In this document: positions 8,404 to 17,537 of the stretch, piece by piece
How positions within the stretch are numbered: the first letter of the stretch is position 1
Layout of the letters: every line of letters begins with the position of its first letter
Assembly: GCF_000764555.1 (NCBI RefSeq)
Contig: NZ_CP009574.1
Location: 186,001 to 250,000 of the forward strand
DNA length: 64,000 nt
Direction of reading: 5' to 3'
Source of the DNA: Candidatus Francisella endociliophora
GTDB lineage: Bacteria > Pseudomonadota > Gammaproteobacteria > Francisellales > Francisellaceae
The notes under the pieces: generated by a model
Seen by the model: the letters and a program-made list of their open reading frames with translations, nothing else
What the model was told of the DNA's origin: nothing
Database searches by the model: none
Position numbers and translations under genes: made by a program

Positions 8404-10726
8404 TATATTCTAAATCCTTATTCATATTGATTATCTGAGGGTTAGTCACTTTGAAGTTATCATGACCCTCATATTGCCAATTAATATTTAGTTTATCATT
8501 TCTGTTGGTAATTTGAATATTTAGGAAACCACTTTCATTATCTAAGTATTTAGTACTTTCACCATCATCTAGATATATTTGATGTTGCGTAGTTTCCTCA
8601 TTTAAAGAAGGATAAACCTTATAAACAATATCTTGCTCAAAATTATTAAATTTAGCCTTACATTTATTTGTAACAATTATGCTTCCTTCTTTAACAAATA
8701 TAGGAATACTTTTGATATCAATATTTAGACTTATAATTTTTCCACCATCATATACTTCACCAGTATAGTAGTCATACCAGTTTGAACCTTTAGGTAAATA
8801 GATTTCTCTAACTCTTTGATTTTTTTCAAGTATGTTTGCTATAAATAGATCCCCAATCATAAAATCTTCATTTTCTTGAAATGCTTTCTCATCAGTTTCA
8901 AAATCATAAAAGGTTGGCTTTAAAATAGGTTTAGCATTAGCATGAGCTTGATAACATAACTGATAAATATATGGGGTTATCTCATTACGCAAATCAAAAG
9001 CTTTTTGAATAGTCTCTAAAGCTTCTGGATACATCCAAGGAGTATTTACTGATTTATCATCGTTCCATGAGTGAATTGTAAATCTAGGATAAAATATACC
9101 GTGCTGAATCCAGCGAATTAATAATTCTGAATCTGGAGCTGGCCCACTAAAGCCACCAATATCATGACCAAAATTATAAATTCCTGATAAAGATAGACCT
9201 TTAGCCATTTCTAGATTATATTTTAGGGTTTTCCATTCTGTATAGTTATCACCAGTCCAAGTTTGAGCATATCTTTGTAAACCAGCACATCCAGATCTTG
9301 TGATAAGGTAAGGGCGTTTATTAGGGTCAAATTTCTTTTGAGCTTCAAAACTGGCTTTTGTCATTAACAAAGACTGAACTGGCTTGATATGTTTAACCTT
9401 TATTTCTTTATCAAAACCATAACAAACAGCCTCACCATTATAGACCTCATATTCATTATTATCATTCCAAGTTGATTCTATCCCTTTTTCTAATAGCTGT
9501 TTTGTAATATTATCTTGCCACCATGAGATGGTTTTTGGATTTGTAAAATCAAGATAATACCCTAGCTCATCCCAAAACTGTGCTAATTCAGGTCTTTGAT
9601 ATTGTTTGTTATATATAAACCCACCAAAACTAGCTACTTCGTCTAATTTAGGATGATCTTGGAGTAGGCAAGGTTTGATATTCGCACATAACCTAATGCC
9701 ATTATCTAAATATTTTTTAGTGAATTCTTCAATATCTGGAAATTTTGTATGATTCCAATTAAATACATACCTCTTATCTCCAATAGAGGTATATCCAGAG
9801 CTTAACTGAAATGAGCCACATTGAATTTCATACTTTTGGCAATCATTTATAAAATTATCCATTTGTTTTTGCGCATCTGGAAGATCTGTATATGTCATAG
9901 TAGAGCCTGAGTAATATAAGCTCCAATAGGGTGGTAGTATTGTTTTACCAGTTATAGTGCTAAAAGTTTCTGTAACATCAGCAATTTTATCCCCTAAAAT
10001 GAAATAGTAATCTAAATCTCCAGCTTTGGCTTCATAACTAATATATGGACCATGATAATTATCAATTTCTTTACCAAAGTTAAAAATACTATCACTTAAA
10101 TTATCATAAAAAATACCAAATGATGTTTTGCTTGTAGGATTATGAGATATAAAAAATGGAATATGTTTATATAAAGGGTCTGAGCTTTCTGAATCATACC
10201 CCATTGGGTCTATTGATTTCATCTCATAGCGTTTTTTATCACGGTTAAGAGAACCTGATTTTTCTCCCAATCCAAAGTACATAGAATTATGCTCTTTTTT
10301 GATAGCATGATATGCACCTCTATCTGACCAAAAGTCTAAATTATAAGCTTGTGTTTGCAAATCTTGTGATACTAAAGTCCATTTATCAGACTCTTTTTTA
10401 TACCAGTTAATTATAAAACCGTTAAGATCTATTTCACATTTTAGGCTATTAGTTTCTATAGTAGCATTATCTTCATCACCATAAGTTTCAAAATTAGGAC
10501 AGCTAAAGCTAGATGTATCTAATCTATCAACGCCTTCAAAAGGTATATCATCTTTCGTTATTGACCATGTCTTACTTAAAGTTGGCTTTAAGGATTTTGT
10601 GAAAAGAATTCTAAATATATTCTCTTCTAGTATGAATACTTGAGCAAAGATTTGTTTTTCAAATAGTTCAAATATGACATGATCAGTTTTGATATCTTTT
10701 AGTTTAAATTTACAAATATCTAGCAT
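8396..10726 (-). CDS. Cytoplasmic GH31 alpha-glycosidase
   Basis: A glycoside hydrolase family 31 enzyme of 776 residues, retaining mechanism, probably releasing a terminal alpha-linked sugar. An N-terminal beta-sandwich (about 1-255) precedes the barrel. The nucleophile is D422 in STWNDNNEYE (family pattern WxDMNE, here N for M). The acid/base is D493 in QTWTGDN after RSGCAGLQRYA, and GHDIGGFSG follows. No signal peptide, so it acts on imported oligosaccharide. Members include alpha-glucosidases and alpha-xylosidases. Its place between a GPH symporter and glucuronate catabolism suggests an alpha-linked uronate-containing substrate, which is inference. It overlaps uxuB by 8 bp. Confidence 0.88.
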   Translation of the reverse strand: MLDICKFKLKDIKTDHVIFELFEKQIFAQVFILEENIFRILFTKSLKPTLSKTWSITKDDIPFEGVDRLDTSSFSCPNFETYGDEDNATIETNSLKCEIDLNGFIINWYKKESDKWTLVSQDLQTQAYNLDFWSDRGAYHAIKKEHNSMYFGLGEKSGSLNRDKKRYEMKSIDPMGYDSESSDPLYKHIPFFISHNPTSKTSFGIFYDNLSDSIFNFGKEIDNYHGPYISYEAKAGDLDYYFILGDKIADVTETFSTITGKTILPPYWSLYYSGSTMTYTDLPDAQKQMDNFINDCQKYEIQCGSFQLSSGYTSIGDKRYVFNWNHTKFPDIEEFTKKYLDNGIRLCANIKPCLLQDHPKLDEVASFGGFIYNKQYQRPELAQFWDELGYYLDFTNPKTISWWQDNITKQLLEKGIESTWNDNNEYEVYNGEAVCYGFDKEIKVKHIKPVQSLLMTKASFEAQKKFDPNKRPYLITRSGCAGLQRYAQTWTGDNYTEWKTLKYNLEMAKGLSLSGIYNFGHDIGGFSGPAPDSELLIRWIQHGIFYPRFTIHSWNDDKSVNTPWMYPEALETIQKAFDLRNEITPYIYQLCYQAHANAKPILKPTFYDFETDEKAFQENEDFMIGDLFIANILEKNQRVREIYLPKGSNWYDYYTGEVYDGGKIISLNIDIKSIPIFVKEGSIIVTNKCKAKFNNFEQDIVYKVYPSLNEETTQHQIYLDDGESTKYLDNESGFLNIQITNRNDKLNINWQYEGHDNFKVTNPQIINMNKDLEYNA

Positions 10727-10737
10727 AATTTTTAATC

Positions 10738-12198
10738 CTAAAATGCGTTATTACGACCCCAAGTCTTTTCATGTGGCCATCCCGTTAATTCTTCAACTAC
10801 TTTAACAGCCTCCACAGGAGCTTGTTCTAATTCTCCACCATCTCGTAGTCTCTCTAACTCACTCACCAAAATTAAATGTTTAGCTTGTGTTAATCTAAAT
10901 CTTGAAGCAGCGATAGCTCCAATAATACAAAATAATACAGTTCCACCAATAAAACACATATTTATACCAAGTAGGGCAGAACTAGACTGTACCGTAGCAC
11001 CAGCTTTGAAGCTAAAAACTGATAATGTAAAACCTACTATAGCAAATGCAAGTGCTTGAACTAACTTACGCGAAACTGTCATAGTACTCGCAAAAGTACC
11101 TTCTCTTCTTTTTGTAGTTAATGCTTCATCAATATCAGCGATAAAATTATATATATTCCATGGTGTGAAGTAACATCCAGCTCTTGCAAAGCCTAATACA
11201 AAGATAATCATTACAAAAAGAGCAAAAGCAATAGCAGGGCTAAATATTGGAATAATCAAAAAGCTAAGCATACTAATAAGAAGACAACTAATAGCTACTC
11301 TATAACTCATTACGCTGCCAATTTTTATACATAAATATGCAAAGATAGGTACGGAAATAACCTGAATCACTGAGAAACAAGTATATACGATAGAGGCAGA
11401 GCTAACATTGTAGTCAAGAATAAATGTAAAGTAATATGCAAAGCTAGCACCAAACACATCTAAAGCTACAAATGCTCCAATATACATCAGAAGATTAAGT
11501 CTAAATGCTCTAACTCGAAGAGTTGAGAAGATATTTACAAAAATTGATTTAATTTCTTTGAATAAAGTCATATATTGTTTTTTAGAAACTTCAACATCTC
11601 TTTCCCATGTAAATTTATAAACAAAAAACCATGGAAGCATAAATAAAATAGCGCAAATCACACCCATAATAACAAAAGAAGTCTTTTCATCTGCAAAGAA
11701 ATACATAATAGCTGCTGGTAAAAATCCTGCCACTATATTCGAGCTTTGTGAGAAAACCATTCTAATTCCAGTCATCTTAGATCTGACATGATAGCTGTCT
11801 GTCATCTCAGCAGCTAAAGTCTCATAAGGGACTTGAATCATCGTAAAGATAAAGTTGAAGGCAATATAGCCAAATAAGTAATACCAAAAACCAAACCCAG
11901 GAATCCATAATAATGCAAATACGGAGACAAGTGGGGCACCTATAACAAAGAAGAATCTTCTTCTACCTAAAGGACCTCGCCAGTTATCTGAAATATAGCC
12001 CATAATTGGGTCAGCAAATACATCTAGACCTCTACCAATAGCAACTACTAGACCAGCTTCAGCAGCTGAGAGTCCTGCTATATTTGTATAAAAATACATT
12101 AACCATAAACCAAGAATGGTAAAAGCACCACCACCAAAAAAATCACCTGAACCATAGGCAATCATATTTTTTAATTTGACTTGTTTATTTTGAGACAT
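10738..12198 (-). CDS. GPH-family sugar:cation symporter
   Basis: An inner-membrane transporter of 486 residues with about 12 helices, belonging to the glycoside-pentoside-hexuronide group of the major facilitator superfamily (MelB/UidB/XynB relatives). Diagnostic segments are YGSGDFFGGGAF near the N-terminus, the TM2-TM3 region GRGLDVFADPIMGYISDNWRGPLGRRR, and PYETLAAEMTDSYHVRSKMTG. It is the first gene of the hexuronate operon, 11 bp before the GH31 gene, so it most likely imports the glycoside that GH31 cleaves, or free glucuronate. The 87-bp gap upstream should hold the operon promoter, but no convincing -35/-10 pair was found. No dedicated regulator gene lies in the window. Confidence 0.88.
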   Translation of the reverse strand: MSQNKQVKLKNMIAYGSGDFFGGGAFTILGLWLMYFYTNIAGLSAAEAGLVVAIGRGLDVFADPIMGYISDNWRGPLGRRRFFFVIGAPLVSVFALLWIPGFGFWYYLFGYIAFNFIFTMIQVPYETLAAEMTDSYHVRSKMTGIRMVFSQSSNIVAGFLPAAIMYFFADEKTSFVIMGVICAILFMLPWFFVYKFTWERDVEVSKKQYMTLFKEIKSIFVNIFSTLRVRAFRLNLLMYIGAFVALDVFGASFAYYFTFILDYNVSSASIVYTCFSVIQVISVPIFAYLCIKIGSVMSYRVAISCLLISMLSFLIIPIFSPAIAFALFVMIIFVLGFARAGCYFTPWNIYNFIADIDEALTTKRREGTFASTMTVSRKLVQALAFAIVGFTLSVFSFKAGATVQSSSALLGINMCFIGGTVLFCIIGAIAASRFRLTQAKHLILVSELERLRDGGELEQAPVEAVKVVEELTGWPHEKTWGRNNAF

Positions 12199-12285
12199 GA
12201 TTTTTGATAAAAAAGATTTTATTTGATTAAATATAAAACATTAAAGATTAATTTAAAACAAAAAAGAGTAAATAAGCCACTGTTA

Positions 12286-13422
12286 TTAATATTCTAATTT
12301 ACAATTTGGTTTAAATCTAGTTAAGTCAAACAGCATGTTGCCATCTGTTACAGTATCGCAAGTTTCCCTCAAGGGGTTACAACTACAGATAAAATCAGCA
12401 TAGTTCGTTCTGTTATGCAAAGATAATAGATATTTAAACTGCTCAGGTATCCAATCTGGTAAAGTATCAGCAAAGTAATGATATTTGTCTTCTGAAACTA
12501 TCAACTCTTTGCCAAAATGATGATAATTAAAAGGTCCCGTAGAAACGATTATCGGGTCACCAATAGTAGCAGGGTAAAAGCTACCAAATACTTTTTCAGG
12601 GTTACCAATATTTCTAACACGAATATAATTGTCTTGAAGAAGAGGCTGATACTTACTTACAAACCCCCATAAACCAACAGCCGGTTGGCCAAATGTTATA
12701 ACTTTGATATGATCGGGAGATACTCCTTGGTCTATCATAGTTGCTCCAAGAAGGACTGCTGAAGTAGCCCCTAAACTTAGACCTGTAAATACATAATGCA
12801 AATCACCGTGCTCTAATTTCATTCTGTCTAACCATTGCTGTAAAGTTTCAGGCTGCTTTTCTCCTGTAGTTATATCTACAGCCTTTGTTGCCAGCATTGA
12901 TTTTAAATGATGATTAAAACCACTATGCACTCTAACTTTGGGATCATTTCTAAACTGCTCTGAGACAATAGTAGCATCCATCAACCAGTTTAAAATACTT
13001 ACAGAACCACGAATAGTTACAAATGCAGTATTTGTTGTACTATCATAAATACCAAAAGCTTGGAATGAATCATTTGCACCTTTGAGGTCTTTAGATCTAT
13101 CAATTTTTCTTAACTCGCCCATAAGAGGAGATAGATCTGAGGCTTTTGGTGTTTCATCAATAATCTTTTTATTACTCTCTATAGAGCTTTTAACATTGTT
13201 GCCAATAAATACATTTACTTTTTCTGGTGACTTACTTCTTCCCAAAAAGCCATATTCTTTAATACAACTATCCCCGTAATCTTCTTCACAAAATACAGCA
13301 TTTGATAGATCTACAGCAATTCGTAGATCATTTATATCTACACTTGATGAAGTATTTGCATTAGTTGAGGATATGCTAAACGCTAATGTTGAAAAAGTAA
13401 TCATTTTTTTAAGTTTTTGCAT
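12286..13422 (-). CDS. Secreted class 3 lipase
   Basis: A 378-residue predicted secreted esterase/lipase of the alpha/beta hydrolase fold. A signal peptide covers about residues 1-23. The nucleophile elbow GLSLG (S216) follows a predicted beta-strand; VTIRGS at 135-140 is the oxyanion-type segment. GDP at 288-290 is a candidate acid, and H336 in SLHNRTNYADF is the likely catalytic histidine, in the usual place for lipase_3 proteins. Four cysteines near the C-terminus could form disulfides. It lies 29 bp downstream of the pilin gene on the same strand, so the two may be co-transcribed. Substrate unknown; secretion through type IV pilus-related machinery is a speculation from the context. Confidence 0.8.
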   Translation of the reverse strand: MQKLKKMITFSTLAFSISSTNANTSSSVDINDLRIAVDLSNAVFCEEDYGDSCIKEYGFLGRSKSPEKVNVFIGNNVKSSIESNKKIIDETPKASDLSPLMGELRKIDRSKDLKGANDSFQAFGIYDSTTNTAFVTIRGSVSILNWLMDATIVSEQFRNDPKVRVHSGFNHHLKSMLATKAVDITTGEKQPETLQQWLDRMKLEHGDLHYVFTGLSLGATSAVLLGATMIDQGVSPDHIKVITFGQPAVGLWGFVSKYQPLLQDNYIRVRNIGNPEKVFGSFYPATIGDPIIVSTGPFNYHHFGKELIVSEDKYHYFADTLPDWIPEQFKYLLSLHNRTNYADFICSCNPLRETCDTVTDGNMLFDLTRFKPNCKLEY

Positions 13423-13451
13423 TTTTCTTCCTTAGTATAAAAGATGTTTTA

Positions 13452-14786
13452 TCACTCTAATTCTTGGCTTGATGATGTGCTATCCAAAGCCACTTTAGTT
13501 GTATTAGTAGTAACATGATCTTGCCCAAAGGCATCACTAGCATTTAGCTCATCTAAGCCATCGTTAAAATTTTGGTTTGCAGAGGTAACTTTTGAATCAT
13601 AACTAGATTCTGATCTTGCCTGATCGTTTAAAACCCCTTTTCTATCGATGACATCTTGATTCAGCCCTGAAATAGTTTGGTTTTGACTATCAATTTCATC
13701 TTGGGCATTATCATAAGTTGTTTTTGCAGTATTAAGAGTATCTATTTCGTCTTGTCTATTAGTTACAGTTTGAGCAGCAGCTGTATAATTTGGATCATTT
13801 TGATCAAGGCTATCTCTATAAGCTGTAAGTTGATTTAAACCTTGGCCGTCTCTTGCATTAGATATCTCTGTTTCTTTTGCAGCAATATCAGATAGTATAT
13901 CTTGGTAAGCTTGATCAGAGGTATCTCCATCGTAACTATCTCGCTGAGCCTCTAGTGTTGAAAGCTCGCTATTAAGTTGCGTTACGCCATTATCATTATT
14001 TGTTAAATCAGTAATTTTTTGATCAAATGCATTATCAAAGCCAGCAACACTATTAGGTGTACCAAGACCAGCATCTCTGAATACATCAAGAGGATCCGCT
14101 TGTAGAGTTCGCTGCTGATCGATAATATCTTCAGCATCTTCAATTTTAGAATTTAAATCACCTAAAGTACCTTCTTCAGCACTATTCTCATCTTCTAGTT
14201 CTTTTTGATCATATAAGTCATCCCATTCATCTTTAGCTTGAGTTAAAGCAGCATTTCTAACACTCACTAACTCTTCATTAAATGTATTAATATAAGCCTG
14301 TTGGTCATCATTTAGATCTCCAGAAGAGGCATTACAATTACCAGGCATTGCTGATGATGGTGGTGTGGAATATGAGCCGCCGTCCTCTACAGTAATATTA
14401 CACTCCCAGTTAATTAGCGAGCCATTATCGTTGATACGCGGAGTTAGGGCTATTTGGTAAGTAGTACCATTTATCACAGGATGAGCTAGTAAACGACCAT
14501 TATTTTGCTTTAGTTCACTCATGATAGCAACATTAGCATCACCAAGGTAATTATCTTTTACATTAGCAATATTTGATTGGAACTCTTCATCACTTGTTGC
14601 TCCAGTTTCTTGAATAAATACAGCAATTGCTTTGCGGTAATTATCCATCTTGTTGATTTCATCTTGAAGTTGGGTTTTTAAGATGTGATTAGAGTAGGCT
14701 GGTATTGCTATTGCAGCAATGATTGCAATGATTGCAATAACAACCATCAACTCAACTAGAGTAAATCCTTTTTTATTTAGTAGCAT
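13452..14786 (-). CDS. Type IV pilin-like protein with long coiled-coil extension
   Basis: The first ~150 residues are a normal type IVa pilin: leader ending at G7 before F8 (KKGFTLVELMVVIAIIAIIA), E13 at the position of pilin Glu5, a hydrophobic helix to residue 30, and a cysteine pair C129/C151 resembling the D-region disulfide. After that comes an extension of about 290 residues, rich in D, E, N, Q, S and T with repeated heptad-like stretches, predicted to be coiled coil with no further cysteines. Major pilins are usually 130-170 residues, so 444 is far outside the family. No assembly genes lie nearby. It may be a minor pilin, tip adhesin or surface-displayed filament cap. Confidence 0.8.
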   Translation of the reverse strand: MLLNKKGFTLVELMVVIAIIAIIAAIAIPAYSNHILKTQLQDEINKMDNYRKAIAVFIQETGATSDEEFQSNIANVKDNYLGDANVAIMSELKQNNGRLLAHPVINGTTYQIALTPRINDNGSLINWECNITVEDGGSYSTPPSSAMPGNCNASSGDLNDDQQAYINTFNEELVSVRNAALTQAKDEWDDLYDQKELEDENSAEEGTLGDLNSKIEDAEDIIDQQRTLQADPLDVFRDAGLGTPNSVAGFDNAFDQKITDLTNNDNGVTQLNSELSTLEAQRDSYDGDTSDQAYQDILSDIAAKETEISNARDGQGLNQLTAYRDSLDQNDPNYTAAAQTVTNRQDEIDTLNTAKTTYDNAQDEIDSQNQTISGLNQDVIDRKGVLNDQARSESSYDSKVTSANQNFNDGLDELNASDAFGQDHVTTNTTKVALDSTSSSQELE

Positions 14787-14857
14787 AAATTAAGTTACAT
14801 AGCATAATATATTTTTATTATAAACATTATATTATAAATCTGCTACTCAACTTTTTC

Positions 14858-14886
14858 TTAAAAAAAGAGTGAAATAAAGTTATAAT
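14858..14886 (+). promoter_or_regulatory. Candidate sigma-70 promoter of the POT transporter
   Basis: A perfect -10 TATAAT (14881-14886) lies 17 bp after TTAAAA (14858-14863), a 4/6 match to the -35 consensus, 34 bp before the ATG at 14920. In DNA this AT-rich, chance matches are common. Confidence 0.42.
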
Positions 14887-14919
14887 CAGGCTGATATCAA
14901 TTCTATTAGTAAAAAATTA

Positions 14920-16392
14920 ATGATAAATTTTAGAAAACAAAACCCTTTCTTTCTTCTATGTTTTTTTGAATATTTTGAAAGATTTGGGTATTACGGTTTT
15001 AGTTATACTTCTATTTTATTCTTTATGAGTAATTATGGCTTTAATTTTACAGAAAGTCAGGCTGTTGTATTATTTGGAGCATTTGCAGCTCTTAGCTATG
15101 TGTTTAATGCTATAGGAGGGTTTATCGCAGATAGAGTTCTTGGTATTAAGCGCACGATGTTTGCTGGAGGTATTATGCTAATGCTTGGTTATGCAACCCT
15201 AGCTATAGGCTCTGCAATAGCTACAAAAGAGGTTTTATATGTTGCTGTAGCCACAGTTATTCTTGGAGCAGCATTATTTAAACCTGCTCCAACAAATCTT
15301 ATTTCAAGAATTTATACTGATCATTCAAAGATTGATTCTTTATATACGATGTTTTATATGTCAATAAATTTAGGATCTCTGACTGCTTCACTTCTTGTTC
15401 CTGTATTATCAGCTAGATTAGGATATATGTTTACATATTTTATATGTTCATTTGGTTTTGTTTTAGCTATTGCAAATACATTAATTAGTTATTCTAGTAT
15501 AAATGATGTTGACAATAGTGTTGGAAAGCTTGGACTTAGCCTAAAAACACTAATCCAATTTATCATAGGAGTTGCTATTACAGTAGCTATCTTAAGTGTA
15601 GTATTAGCCTATGGAGAAATAGCAAATATAGTTCTTTGGGGGGGAGCTATATTTATATTTGCAATATTTGCATCACAGATATTTATAGAGAAAGATTCAC
15701 TAGCTAGAAAGAAAATTATAGTTGCTATTATCCTTTTGTTCTATGCTGTTGTTTTCTATATTATATATCAACAAAAATTTACAACAGTTCTACTATTTAA
15801 TCTACATCATGTAAATTTACATTTCTTAGGTATGGATGTTAATCCTCAATCAATCCCAGGTGTATTGAATACTGCTGGCATTGTGTTACTTTCTCCTCTA
15901 TTAGCTATCCTTTATACTAAACTGAAAGATAAAGATCTTTGCTTACCACATAAATTTGCTATGGGGCTATTATTATGTGGCTGTGCTTATGGAACTATGT
16001 TTTTAGCATGTTTTTTAAATCAACCAACTGCAAAAATTAGTATATGGTGGGAAGTACTTGCTATTACAGTATTTTTTGCATCATCTGAACTTTTAATCAG
16101 TGCACTAGGACTAGCTCTTATGGCAAAACTCTTACCAAAAAGAATAATGGGCTTTGCAATGGGTACATGGTTTATAACCTCAGCTATAGGTATCAAGCTT
16201 GGTACTATGCTAGCTGGATTTGTAAGTACTGGTATAAAATATGATACAAATAAAGGTTTTGATACTCAAATGGCTATTGAAAGTTATCATAACTATCAAC
16301 ACTTATTTGCTTATATTAGTATATTTGCAATAGTAGTTGCCGTATTTGCTTTTGTAATTGGTAAAAAGCTTAATAAAATGATTCAAGAGTAA
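14920..16392 (+). CDS. POT/PTR2-family proton-coupled peptide transporter (first copy)
   Basis: A 490-residue inner-membrane transporter with about 12-14 helices that imports di- and tripeptides with protons. The first helix carries the ExxERF motif (FEYFERFGYYGFSY), and the family segments GGFIADRVLGIKRTMFAGG and LFKPAPTNLISRIY follow. It is paralogous to the gene at 57647, which shares these motifs. The start has no clear Shine-Dalgarno. Francisella species carry several such transporters; the peptide preference cannot be read here. Confidence 0.92.
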   Translation: MINFRKQNPFFLLCFFEYFERFGYYGFSYTSILFFMSNYGFNFTESQAVVLFGAFAALSYVFNAIGGFIADRVLGIKRTMFAGGIMLMLGYATLAIGSAIATKEVLYVAVATVILGAALFKPAPTNLISRIYTDHSKIDSLYTMFYMSINLGSLTASLLVPVLSARLGYMFTYFICSFGFVLAIANTLISYSSINDVDNSVGKLGLSLKTLIQFIIGVAITVAILSVVLAYGEIANIVLWGGAIFIFAIFASQIFIEKDSLARKKIIVAIILLFYAVVFYIIYQQKFTTVLLFNLHHVNLHFLGMDVNPQSIPGVLNTAGIVLLSPLLAILYTKLKDKDLCLPHKFAMGLLLCGCAYGTMFLACFLNQPTAKISIWWEVLAITVFFASSELLISALGLALMAKLLPKRIMGFAMGTWFITSAIGIKLGTMLAGFVSTGIKYDTNKGFDTQMAIESYHNYQHLFAYISIFAIVVAVFAFVIGKKLNKMIQE

Positions 16393-16443
16393 TATTTATA
16401 TACATCTTTTATATAAATCATGTATAAAACAGCATTCTCAACA

Positions 16444-17515
<1,072 letters not shown>

Positions 17516-17537
17516 TTTTTGTTATTGAGGTTTATAA

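Noticed and set aside
12199-12285. An intrinsic terminator for the lipase gene
   Set aside because: A T-rich run exists on the minus strand after the stop, but the stem before it is only three pairs and not convincing.
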